Of a stretch of DNA of 64,000 nt, positions 22,001 to 31,851 are shown in pieces. The DNA is from Nothophaeocryptopus gaeumannii (lineage: Eukaryota; Ascomycota; Dothideomycetes; Mycosphaerellales; Mycosphaerellaceae). The notes beneath the pieces are model-generated. The model was not told the origin of the DNA and searched no databases. It was given only the letters and a program-made list of their open reading frames with translations. The stretch is taken from the NCBI GenBank assembly GCA_031771865.1, contig JASISA010000010.1, forward strand, positions 1,984,001-2,048,000, written 5' to 3'. Within the stretch, counting starts at the first letter, position 1. The number at the start of each line of letters is the position of its first letter. The translations under genes were made by a program, and so were the position numbers.

Positions 22001-24313
22001 AAGATGATGGCTCTGAAGGTGCTACACCAGCCAGGTCTGGTCGTGCCGCGCAGTGGGCTGCTGAAGCCGACGAGGGAGAGGAGGCACCAGTCGAAGATGC
22101 GCGAAGTCGCGAGAAAGCTGCGAGACGAAGGCAATGGACTGACGAGGACGCTCAAGAAGACAGACGTGGTGCAGGTCGCAAAGCCCAGCGTGGTGGCCGA
22201 AGAGAGTTTGATGAGGAAGAGGATGAGGAAGAAGGTGCACGTGAGGCTTTCCGCGACCGTAAGGCTCGTCGGCAAAAGGAGAAGGTGAAGGAGAACGATC
22301 GAAGGAGGAAGGCTGCTAAACGCGAGCGTGAAGCCAGGAAGTCTGGAGACGCAACACCTATTTCGCTGCCTGAGTTTATCAGTGTCCAGCAGCTATCTCA
22401 AGCACTGGGCGTTCGCTATGAAAACTTCATCGATCGACTGGAGGAGCTCGGCTATGACGATGTCTTCTCTGGCATGACTCTCAACTCTGAGACCAGCGGC
22501 ATGATTGCGATGGAGTACAACTTCGAACCTACCTTCGACGAGGCTGGCGCGAAAGAAGAAGACGAGCGTGACCTGAAGGCAAGGCCTCCGCCTGTTGATA
22601 CCGAGGACCTGCCAACTCGACCACCAGTCGTCACTATCATGGGCCACGTTGACCATGGTAAGACAACAATCCTGGACTACCTTCGGAAGAGCTCAGTCGC
22701 TGCAGGTGAAGCTGGTGGCATTACGCAGCACATCGGTGCGTTCAGTGTGCCTCTTGCTAGCAGCGGTAAGACAATCACGTTCTTGGATACTCCTGGTCAC
22801 GCTGCATTTCTGGCCATGAGACAACGTGGCGCGAATGTCACAGATATCGTCATTCTCGTTGTTGCAGCAGATGACAGTGTCAAACCACAGACTCTCGAAG
22901 CCATCAAGCATGCCAAGGCGGCCGGTGTTCCGATGATTGTGGCTATCAACAAGGTCGACAAGGAGGAAGCCGATATTGAGAAAGTCAAACAGGATCTGGC
23001 TAGACACGGTGTCGAGATTGAAGATTTCGGTGGCGAGACGCAGGTTGTTCCTGTGTCTGGAAAGACTGGTCGCGGTATGGATGATCTCGAAGAGACTGTT
23101 GTTACGTTGTCTGAAATTCTAGATTACCGTGCAGAGACAGACGGTGCTGTCGAAGGCTGGGTGCTTGAAGCCACGACGAAGAGTGCTGGCCGTGTCGCCA
23201 CCGTGCTTGTTCGTCGCGGTACTCTCAGAACTGGGACTGTAATCGTAGCCGGCAAGACATGGGCTAGAGTGCGAAGTCTCCGCAACGAAGGCGGCGTCCA
23301 GCTCGAAGAAGTCGGCCCAGGCATGCCTGTCGAAGTGGACGGCTGGCGAGACCAGCCAATGGCCGGTGACGAGGTCCTGGAGGCGCCCACCGAACAGAAA
23401 GCCACCAGCGTTGTCGAATACCGCGAAGAGCTCGAGGAGCGCTCCAAGACCGCCCAGGACATGGAAGTCATCAATGACACTCGGCGTTCCGCCCAAGAGC
23501 GGCACGAAAAGGAGAAGGCAGCCAAAATAGCTGCAAGGCAGGCTCAACGGCAAGCCAAGATCGACGGCGGTGCTGCTGCAAGCCCCGAAGCCGAAGACGC
23601 TGCCACCCAGCAGGAACAATCCGGTCAAATGGTCGTCCCCTTCATCATCAAAGCCGATGTGTCTGGTTCAGCAGAAGCCGTCTCCGCATACATCATGTCC
23701 GTCTCGAACCCCCTGATCGCCCCTCAGATCCTCTCCTCGAGCGTTGGAGCCGTGCATGAGAGCGATGTCGAATTGGCCGATACTGTAGGTGGACACATCA
23801 TCGCTTTCAACTTGCCTCCCAACCCAGAAATTCAGGGTGCGGCTGAGGCAAGAGGCGTCAAGATCTTGGAAAACAACATCATCTACCGCACTCTTGACGA
23901 CGTCAAGGCTGTGTTGGAGGAGAAGCTTCCTCCGATTATCAGCCAGCGCGTCCTCGGTGAAGCTGAAGTCGGTGCGGCGTTTGAAATCGGCGTTGGTGGG
24001 CGGAAAACGATGAAAATTGCTGGCTGCAAGGTCCGTAATGGCGTTGTTGGTAAAGGTAGTAGGGTTCGCGTCACGAGAGGTGGGGAGAAGGTTTATGATG
24101 GTAAGTGCACTCACCATAGTAACCATTCGGAGCGAAAAGTATGGCTAACAGATCTTTGCAGGTACGATCACATCTTTGAAGAACGTGAAGAAGGACGTGT
24201 CTGAGATGAGGAAGGGTACGGAGTGCGGCATGGGCTTTCAGAATTGGGAGGGTTTCGAGGTTGGAGATGAAGTCCAAACTTATCAGGAGACCAGTGAGAA
24301 GAGGAAGTTGTAA
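19096..24313 (+). CDS. Mitochondrial translation initiation factor IF-2, with WW and zinc-knuckle region
   Basis: GTPase that brings formyl-Met-tRNA to the mitochondrial small ribosomal subunit. Catalytic part: G1 GHVDHGKT (22640-22663), G3 DTPGHAAF, G4 NKVD, then the IF-2 beta-barrel domains and a C-terminus completed by a last exon. Exons: 19096-19119 (tentative), 19168-24100 and 24162-24313. The 61-base final intron (GTAAGT...TTGCAG) is well supported because splicing restores DGTITSLKNVKKDVSEMRKG. Exon 1 rests on a weak GTCGGT donor, but the in-frame segment from 19168 (ASSAQSLCIFCACRLA, ISTTRPTPQ) looks like a mitochondrial presequence; the safe start is the ATG at 19396. About 1702 residues, far longer than bacterial IF-2. 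The long N-terminal region holds a WW-like segment (LPKGW ... YYVEEATGKSQWERP) and two CCHC zinc knuckles (CIRCGAKGHVGSEC, CRSCGQTGHDVSNC). Confidence 0.93.
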
Positions 24314-24543
24314 AAATCTCTACTCTGTTGTAACGATGCATAGCGATGGAGCGGGGAGAGAGGCGAGCGCAAGATCCGCCGATGTATAGAGCAATAGAAT
24401 AATACATGTACAGCAAGAAATAGCTTTGTGAATGCGGTCGGCCTTCTGGCATCGACGTCAACTTCGCCTTCTGGGAGCCTCATCAAGGCGCGTGTTTTGG
24501 GGGAAAAGTAATGTGGTGAAGAGGCAAATCTTACAAGAAGGAT

Positions 24544-25458
24544 ATGAAGTTTGCATCCTCCGAAGCAATTCTTCTCGAGGAATCAACCAACAAGAACAAA
24601 TCTCAATCCGACAACGCAATGTGCCACCTAACATTCATCACCTACTACTGTACTCGCCTGACCTGCCCAGCAAAGCTGGAAATCTACAGGTTGGACCGTC
24701 TATTTGCCACATGTCCACCTACATATCTTGGACTCCAAGAGGCTTGTGTGGACGTTTATGCCAAAGCGATCACGGCAACATCCGATGAGAGAATTATCCT
24801 TGTGATCAGACCAGAGGGAATCTGTCCAAAATGCCAGGATCCGAGGCGTGACGAAGGTCAACGCCCCAAGAAGCCCCAATGGGAAAGGTTTTTGAGGTTG
24901 CTCGATGGAACTAGGACCGGGAATGAAGATCGGGATACTTGCGCTCTGCCGGAGCACGACAGACGACCAGCAGAGAACGCGAAGATATATCCTCCCGAGC
25001 CGGGAGAGCTTACCGCTTGGCTTGTCGAGAAGATTGAGCAGCATCTTCGCAGTCACAGCCACAGTTCAAGCAGGCACAGAGAAGGGACGAGACCGTGGGA
25101 AACAGATCTTGCGATGAAGCTTGCTAACACCGTCTACGAGATGTGGCCGAACGGGTTGACTGGACATACGGAGAGTGCGACTCTTGGTGCGATAGCGTAT
25201 ATGGCTTCGATAATGGGTGAACCGACTGCGGAGACAAGGGAAGTGGCGGACACTGAAGGAATAGCAAATGTCTTGGAAATAAAGACCGAAGAAGTCGAAG
25301 ATGCATTTGCGAGCTTGTGGGAGATGAGGGAAGAGATTTTCACGAGGGAGATCAGAGAGCGCGAAGGAATCGATCTGCAGAGGCTGTCGCTGCCGACAAC
25401 AGGCACAGAAAGCGCGATCAGAGATGGTGGTGGGAGGAGAGAGCACTGGATGATGTGA
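24544..25458 (+). CDS. Hypothetical protein with possible cyclin-box-like C-terminal half
   Basis: A single-exon frame of 304 residues, ATG at 24544. I do not recognise the family. The N-terminal 130 residues have spaced cysteines (MCHLTFITYYCTRLTCP, EGICPKCQDPRR). The C-terminal part reads as helices: ETDLAMKLANTVYEMWP, then TLGAIAYMASIMGEP, EVADTEGIANVLEI and EVEDAFASLWEMREEIF. The order (an AAIYMAS-like helix, a REVAD helix, then a repeat-ending helix) is reminiscent of TFIIB/cyclin-type boxes in general transcription factors, but the match is weak and made by eye. It is codirectional with mitochondrial IF-2 (230 bases downstream) and convergent with the next gene. It might be a fungal-specific conserved hypothetical. 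Confidence 0.55.
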   Translation: MKFASSEAILLEESTNKNKSQSDNAMCHLTFITYYCTRLTCPAKLEIYRLDRLFATCPPTYLGLQEACVDVYAKAITATSDERIILVIRPEGICPKCQDPRRDEGQRPKKPQWERFLRLLDGTRTGNEDRDTCALPEHDRRPAENAKIYPPEPGELTAWLVEKIEQHLRSHSHSSSRHREGTRPWETDLAMKLANTVYEMWPNGLTGHTESATLGAIAYMASIMGEPTAETREVADTEGIANVLEIKTEEVEDAFASLWEMREEIFTREIREREGIDLQRLSLPTTGTESAIRDGGGRREHWMM

Positions 25459-25512
25459 TTCTAGAATGCAGTTTACCCTCACTTCTCTACCTTCAGAATG
25501 ACTTTCTATCCC

Positions 25513-26034
25513 TTAGACCCGTCCAGCAACCCAAACTGCCCTCCTTTCGCCTGGAAAACAAGTCTCGAATTGCCATCCACTTCCACAGACTTTACCCTCC
25601 CCATCATACACCACGTCCATTTCATGCTCTGCTAAGTAGTCCTCGGGGCTCTCATACCCGGCTGGCTTAGCAGTGCCTTTACATATCAAGTCTTTCATGT
25701 GTTGGATTGCTTGGTCCGGGTGGTCGAAGATGGCCGAGACCGCTGAGAGGGAGTGGCACTTCGATTTAGATGTGGATGAGGAGTTGTGCGTATGAGTTAA
25801 GACGATGTAAACTGGTCGTCGAATAGCATCGGCCGGATGGGACGTTCTGGGCGATGGCGCTTCGATCTTGACGCCAGAATCGGCTCTTGCAGATTTCGAA
25901 GAAGATTCTGAGGCAGGCTGTTTGCCATTGTCTCGCTTCGACGGGAGGAGTGCAGTTCGTTCATTGGGCTTGATGGACGCTTCAGCAGCGGCGATTGCGG
26001 ATGGTAGCGAGATCATGGAAGTTGAATTGCCCAT
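25513..26034 (-). CDS. Hypothetical protein, possible N-myristoylated
   Basis: A 173-residue single-exon frame starting MGNSTSMISL. Gly2 with Ser/Thr at positions 4-6 fits an N-myristoylation signal, suggesting membrane association. A basic, Ser-rich linker (PSKRDNGKQPASESSSKSAR) precedes an apparently folded C-terminal half: RRPVYIVLTHTHNSS, DHPDQAIQHMKDLICKG, EMDVVYDGEGKVCGSGWQFE. I do not recognise the family. It is convergent with the previous gene, 54 bases between stops. Codon use and a clear hydrophobic/charged pattern in the C-terminal half support coding. No function assigned. Confidence 0.55.
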   Translation of the reverse strand: MGNSTSMISLPSAIAAAEASIKPNERTALLPSKRDNGKQPASESSSKSARADSGVKIEAPSPRTSHPADAIRRPVYIVLTHTHNSSSTSKSKCHSLSAVSAIFDHPDQAIQHMKDLICKGTAKPAGYESPEDYLAEHEMDVVYDGEGKVCGSGWQFETCFPGERRAVWVAGRV

Positions 26035-27125
26035 GCTGGTTGGTGATTGTTCATGGTCTTGCGCAGATGAGGGTCCGCGTTAATAGAGTAAGACTTGATC
26101 ATGAAGATAACGTAGTGAATGCTGAACAGGCAGTGCACGAGTGCTGGAGGTGGTGACAAGGCGCAGCAATATGATACGGTGATGGGGAAGCGTGGTAGAT
26201 GTATGAGTTTGGCTGAAGATGTCATAGGCTCTCGTGGTTGATTAGATTTGGGAGATTTGTGAAGCTACAAGCTCACTGGGTCCTGAGATTGGGATGCGGA
26301 TCTCGAAGAAGTGTGTACTTTTGTTTCCCAATAACTGTATAGACAGGATGTGCTCGACAGGGCCAGGAGTACATTGGGTAACGAACCCTGAGCCCTCACG
26401 TTTGAGGACGTTGGGACTAGCCTAATCAGAAGGGTGGCCGCGAGCGAGCTCGTGATGAGAGTGATGAAGGCGAGGAAGTGCATCTTGTTTCAGCTCTGCA
26501 TGGTATTAGAAGTCGAGCGAGAAGAGGCTTGCTCGAAAATGACTGACTTGCGTTCCGATAATGAGTGGCTCTGCTTGGTGAGGCACGTTGGTGGAAGCGA
26601 ATGCAGGTGTGATGAGATTGAGTAACACAGTATGCGCTCCCAAAGAGACATGTTGTTTCTTTTGATATTTTACCTCTCAAACCTGTCATTGGCAACGCGG
26701 GCTCGAATAACAACTCTTGCGAATCCGGCGCTCCACAAGCTCATGTCTAAGAAGCTGGACAGAAGATTTGAGGGCTCATACTGCCGTGTAGATTGACCCA
26801 CGTTGATGTACTATGTGTCGCTCGAGAAGATGTTGAGGCGGTAATACTGAGAAGATCTTGCATGAGCTGGGCATCCGACAGACTTTCTGCTCTTCTATTT
26901 TCGAAGTTCTCCAAAACCAACACCCATGAGTAGATCCACTTGTGCGGAGCTAGACTGGTGGAGGTATATCAGATTCAGGACGGTTGGGTTGTGGCCTAAG
27001 GCATGAGAGAGTCTTGGCGTAGAGAGTCCAAAGGCTTTTGATATAACTTGTCGTGAAGCGGATCGGTGGACGAGAATTAGGTGTACCCCGAAATAATTGA
27101 TCGAAGATGCTTGTCGCTATTCGCA
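26035..27125. other. Intergenic, about 1.1 kb
   Basis: Holds the promoter of the minus-strand hypothetical gene and the 3' flank of CUE3. A 72-codon minus-strand frame (26265-26483) begins with a hydrophobic signal-like stretch, but nothing else supports it. No repeat or other gene seen. Confidence 0.35.
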
Positions 27126-29087
27126 TCAGCCCGGGAACCCACCGCGAGCCATCTTCTTTGCTCGCTGATCGCGTCGATTGTGATTGGCCCTGCTGGACTT
27201 GCTCGCTTCTTTCCGTCGTTGTGCTTGTGCAGTTCCCGCCTCATTGGACGGTCCAGCAACATTCCCACCTCCGCGTCCTCCGCGACCTCTACCACCACGA
27301 CCTCGCCCGCGACCTCTGAACCCACCTAGACCGCCCGCATCGGAGTCTTCCGTCTCGGTGTTGCCGGGACTCTCTCGGTATGCAGTGCTTGCCAACTCTG
27401 TTTGCTTCCCGTCAAAAGCACCCGTTTGACCCTCAAGCCGCTTGAGTCGCTTTGGATCACGCTGAAGCATGATAGCCCAGCCTTCAATGGCCTCATCGGT
27501 CATGCCAGTCTCCTTCTTCAGTGCTTGCCGTGCCTGGCTCCTGCGAATGTCGAAAGTTCGTCCGAACATCTCGGGAGTAGACTTGTAGACATTGAACAGT
27601 GCCATGTCGTTCTCTTCCAGAGTGACCTTCGCAAGTGGACCTGGCTCGCCATCAGGGGCTGTGTTGTCTACCGTTCCGCCGACGTCTTCGATATCGTACG
27701 TATCATCGCGTTCATCGTCATCGAAGTCAAATACAGCCAAAGCAGATAGAATGGCAGCCTTGTTTGGCTCATCCGAGCTGGCCAAGCTTTTGTTGCGTTT
27801 GCCGATATGAAGGCGACTTGTGTCGAAATCGAGCCGGTCAAGCTCATCGTCATCGAAAGCATTGCGCCTGTCCGGAATGAAAGGCTCCGGCGGAGGAGGC
27901 GTAGATCGTGGCACGAGTTTGTCAATATCTGCTTGAAGACTGTTGTCCGAGACTGGTGCTGATTCGCTTCGATCAAGACCCGACAAGTGCGCTGGCAGCG
28001 ACTCGTCCAGAAGATGAGCAGTCACTTGCTCCACGTCGTCGCCGTACTCGTCAAGAAGTTTCAACACAAACCCAGATCCAAGATCGGGGAACAGGTCCTG
28101 AACCTGGGTTATCAAACTCATCTGATGGACGTTGATCTGGTTCTTCGGTGCCGGTTGCTTTCCTTTGGCTCTACTGCGGCTTCTCGTTGTTCGTCGTCTG
28201 GGGCGCGCCAGACTTGGAGTCCGATACGTCTCGAGCGTATCAAGAAGTTTGAATACTCTCTCGGACGCTTTCGCACCAATAGACTGCCTAAGCTTTGCTA
28301 GTAGCGGTGTATTTGTTACAGCGTCGGCCAGTAGTGAAGAGCTCGGTGAAGACTTATCTCCATGACTCCTCAAAGTGTAAAGATGATCCGAAAGAAGTGA
28401 AATGTTGGAGGGCTCGGTTCTTACCAAAGAGAACAGACCCAGATAAGCTACTGTTGACATCGCTTTCTTTTGTTCGTCTATCGAAGCACGGCTGTATGCC
28501 GCAACTAAAGCGTCCAAGAAATCCGATCCGGTCAGGAAAAAGGCGCCGATTTCCGCAGATGCATGAATGACGGGAACGAGATGCGTGAGGGACGAGACAC
28601 CACCCTGGATATCTTTCGAATCCAAGGATGTGATGATCAGATCTTTTCGTTTTTGTAATCTCGGCCCAATCAAGTCAGACTTCTTCTTCCACAATCTCGC
28701 CAGGAGTTGCGGGAGAGCCGATGACCTAACATGAGCATGGCAAAAGTCCGAGAGGAAGTCAAATGCCAGGAGCGACAGTGGTATAGGAGCATCGTCAAGC
28801 AGGATGCGAGATACGGTCTTGAAGCACCTTCTCCGTAGATCCAAAGCCTTGGGGCTGTTGAGTGTTTTGTCCTCAGGCTGATGAGTACCCAGCTCCTTGT
28901 AGAACGAGGTCAGGAAAGCTGGCAGTGTACCATGATCGCTGGCATTCAAGCTGAAGTCGCTAGGTGGCAGTCGAAGCGTCAGGTCAAATAGAGTCAACCA
29001 AGCATCCAGGCATGCCTCCCACTCCTCAGGTCCCAGGCTCAGCCGAATGTTTGTTGGAGGCAGCGGTGCGAATGGTGGTGTCGACAT
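27126..29087 (-). CDS. CUE3/ASCC2-like CUE-domain protein (ribosome quality control trigger complex)
   Basis: About 653 residues, single exon. A CUE ubiquitin-binding domain lies near residues 335-380 (MSLITQVQDLFPDLGSGFVL ... DVEQVTAHLLDE), after a helical N-terminal half (LSLLAFDFLSDFCHAHVR). The C-terminal region has YKSTPEMFGRTFDIRRSQAR, a Gly/Arg-rich RGRGRGGRGRGG stretch and a basic end. This order matches Cue3/Rqt3 of yeast and ASCC2 of animals, which use CUE binding of ubiquitinated ribosomal proteins to help split stalled ribosomes with the Slh1/ASCC3 helicase. I chose the ATG at 29087 because the more upstream in-frame codon at 29096 is GTG. It is head to head with RPS20, 400 bases apart. 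Confidence 0.8.
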   Translation of the reverse strand: MSTPPFAPLPPTNIRLSLGPEEWEACLDAWLTLFDLTLRLPPSDFSLNASDHGTLPAFLTSFYKELGTHQPEDKTLNSPKALDLRRRCFKTVSRILLDDAPIPLSLLAFDFLSDFCHAHVRSSALPQLLARLWKKKSDLIGPRLQKRKDLIITSLDSKDIQGGVSSLTHLVPVIHASAEIGAFFLTGSDFLDALVAAYSRASIDEQKKAMSTVAYLGLFSLVRTEPSNISLLSDHLYTLRSHGDKSSPSSSLLADAVTNTPLLAKLRQSIGAKASERVFKLLDTLETYRTPSLARPRRRTTRSRSRAKGKQPAPKNQINVHQMSLITQVQDLFPDLGSGFVLKLLDEYGDDVEQVTAHLLDESLPAHLSGLDRSESAPVSDNSLQADIDKLVPRSTPPPPEPFIPDRRNAFDDDELDRLDFDTSRLHIGKRNKSLASSDEPNKAAILSALAVFDFDDDERDDTYDIEDVGGTVDNTAPDGEPGPLAKVTLEENDMALFNVYKSTPEMFGRTFDIRRSQARQALKKETGMTDEAIEGWAIMLQRDPKRLKRLEGQTGAFDGKQTELASTAYRESPGNTETEDSDAGGLGGFRGRGRGRGGRGRGGRGGGNVAGPSNEAGTAQAQRRKEASKSSRANHNRRDQRAKKMARGGFPG

Positions 29088-29487
29088 GGTCAGCACAGTG
29101 TATGGGTACCTGGTGCCGGTGTATGTTATGTTCTGCTGCCTCCAGCGGCGAACTTTTGTTGACTATATGGCTCACGATGACGAGGTGAAGTCGAAACCGA
29201 CACCGCGACTGCCGAAGCGAGCGAAAGAACAGCGCAATGTATGTGTGCCTGAGGCATGAGATAGAGCCAAGATTTGCGGGTTGCGACTTCAAATTTCAGC
29301 GCACCAGCATCGCAGCTTCTTTTGCTCTGCACCGATCATCACTTTGCCGAGTTGAAAGACCGAGGTATGTACACGCGATCGTATGCAGATTGACCGCGCG
29401 ATTCTAATGATTGTATAGTCGTGATCGGAAACCGCACCCTTCAATCCACAACCCGCACCGAAACTCCATCGCAAACCATCCGCCAAG
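29088..29487. promoter_or_regulatory. Shared divergent promoter of CUE3-like gene and RPS20
   Basis: 400 bases between the two starts. It contains an intron-like GTATGT (29364) ... TATAG stretch on the plus strand, so the RPS20 leader may be spliced, as is common for ribosomal protein genes. No factor site is claimed. Confidence 0.4.
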
Positions 29488-29905
29488 ATGTCTTTCCAGG
29501 ACCCAAAAAAGACGTCGCAGCTCGACGCACCAAAGATCCACAAGATCCGCATCACCCTCACCAGCCGCAAGGTCACTTCCCTCGAGAAGGTCTGTAGCGA
29601 GCTCATCGAGCGTGCCAAGAGCAAGGAGCTGCGCGTCAAGGGCCCAGTCCGCATGCCCACCAAGAACCTCAAGATCTCCACCCGTAAGACTCCTTGCGGT
29701 GAGGGTTCCAAGACCTGGGACATGTACGAGATGCGGTAAGTTGGCGCAAGATGGAGAGAGTACGAGTGTTAGGGCAACGGAAGACTGATTGCAGTACAGC
29801 ATCCACAAGCGTCTGATCGACCTGAACGCCCCCACAGAGGTTGTCAAGCAGATCATCATCAACATCGAGGCCGGTGTCGAGGTTGAGGTCACCATCGCCG
29901 CATAA
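29488..29905 (+). CDS. RPS20: 40S ribosomal protein uS10 (RPS20)
   Basis: Small-subunit ribosomal protein near the mRNA entry and beak of the 40S subunit. Two exons: 29488-29735 and 29800-29905, with a 64-base intron (GTAAGT...TACAG) between the two parts of EMR|IHKRLIDL; 117 residues, normal for uS10. Diagnostic blocks: KIRITLTSRKV, VKGPVRMPTK, ISTRKTPCGEGSKTW, IHKRLIDLNAP and GVEVEVTIAA. The N-terminal tail has Lys7 and Lys8, in the segment where yeast uS10 is ubiquitinated during ribosome stalling. The neighbouring divergent gene encodes a CUE3-like reader of that signal. Confidence 0.97.
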
Positions 29906-31851
29906 GTTGGTGCATTAGGTGCAGGATTGAAAAGGACTGGTCAAGAAAGATACACTTTCTCATGCCTTAGCAAGATAATGCATGCAGACTGCGAAGAGAG
30001 CGTTCTCACGCACGTCGCACATGAAAGACGTTGAAAATCGTTCCCAGCTTCCTCGCCGCGTCCCTATTGGCACCATCGCAGAAGCAGCTTGCTCGAATGG
30101 GCGATGCTTCATGTTGAGCAAGTCCCAAATTCCCGCTAGTCTTCCCACGTTTCCCATACATGTACGCTATGCTATGGAATGACTGATCGCCGGCCCTTCC
30201 CGGCGCTGGTACACTTCTCTGATATTCGTTTGTTTAAGGCTTGCTTTGAACCTATGCTCGGGAAGCCATTCGAACACAAGCTTTTGACTTCTGCACTTGG
30301 AAATGCTATGTCACCTCCTTCGGTAAGTGCACAAGACAAGGCAACGGATGCGTTCTCTATATAATTTCCCAGGTAAGTCGATCTATGGGAGCATGGTATC
30401 CGGATAAGTCGGTCGCGCCGGACAATTTCGCAAGGACGGCGCTGACTCATCTCTGCAGTCACGTGATGCACGTGGGATATCACACGTCTGTCTTGCGAGG
30501 ACAAAGCAGGTCGCGTCGTCAGTGCAGAGCCCCAATGCGGGTTCGCAAGACACAGAACTCGTTCTGCGGTCTCTCTGCTATTTGAAGCCGTGAAAGTGCA
30601 TAGTCGTTGAAAACCGTCAGAGGCGATATGATTGGTCGAGATAAGGCTCGGAGCTAGAATTCGTTAATCCGATGGGGGATCTGCTCAACGACAACTCTGC
30701 CAAGACCATGGCGAATTCGCGTCGCATGGCAGCAACGTGGTCCACGATGCCCAGATCTCGTCGTCAAAAGTAGACCGGAGCCAAGGCCATTCGAGACGTC
30801 GTGTTGGTAGGCTGACAGCTCGTGCCCAGAGTCAACGCGCTCGGAAAAGGTTCAGATCACCAGGAAAGGCTTCGACCTCCTAACGCGATCTGGCAGGAAA
30901 AGCAAACCGCGGAAATACAAACTACAGCAGCCCTCAGCGCACTTAAAGGCCTCTGCGAGAAATCTGGGGAGCCGTGGGTGCGTCCCACCTAGCGCGGGTG
31001 AACAAGGATCTCAAATTCCCTGAAGGCTGCGGGTGCGAGATAAGCAGATGCCGCTATACCCAGCATGGCTTGTCAGACTGATAAGCCTGCGCTCCATGTG
31101 TGAGTTTGTTGACGATGCTCGAGACCGACTGCGATGACTCTTTTCAACGTCCAATTGAGGCTCGATACGAAAGACGATCTCTGGTTCTGGTTGTCATAGT
31201 TCGCCGGCCTCGCACGTTGTCCGCACGCGGCAGAGAAGCGTTGAATGGACAGCCCGATTTGCTTGTGACAGATCCCCAAACTGGCCTCAGAAGGCGCTTT
31301 GAAAGGCCTGGAAGAGCATGTCAGCGACAAAAGAATTACAACGGAGAATCAAATTCAGGCTGCCAGCATCATCGCATTCAGAAGTATCCAGCAGAGCGCC
31401 TCGTCGACAGCCAAGCTGGCCTTTTGCGGCACGAGAATAGCAAGAAGCTCGGGGAGATGCTGGGGGTTGACCTTATCAGGGCCAAGTATTGGCCAGCCTT
31501 GCATCCACACTTCCCAACCCGCAGCCGGGGAGACTCTGGACGACATCCACGCTCCGTTGGATCCTCGTCTGCAGAAGATCCGCGGACTTGCTCCTTTTCA
31601 CGGCGTTTGTTAACGTTGTTTGTGAGAGCGAGTGTACCGGAGAAGCATGATCGTCTCTGTCTACGTCAAAGTTGCGGTCGAATATTAAGATGTAGTGCAT
31701 GGCTCGTGGTACATTTTTGGAAGCCAACTACTCTACACTCTGTCTAATCAACTCTCACATCATTTGTTGGAGTCGTAGACAGTCACTCATATACAACTGG
31801 CTCGTGGATCGTGATTACTCAGGAGCCATTGGCTGTTAATCCCCGAGCGAC
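29906..31851. other. Intergenic, about 1.95 kb
   Basis: Largest gene-free stretch of the window. The open frames here (for instance 31100-31747) start at non-ATG codons or lack any motif. The last 100 bases before 31852 are the nitrate transporter leader. I see no repeat, tRNA or supported gene. Confidence 0.4.

Noticed and set aside
26265..26483. 72-codon minus-strand frame with signal-peptide-like start (possible small secreted protein)
   Set aside because: Only the hydrophobic start supports it; no Cys pattern, no clear promoter or splice evidence.
31100..31747. 215-codon plus-strand frame in the largest intergenic region
   Set aside because: Begins at a non-ATG codon and shows no recognisable domain.
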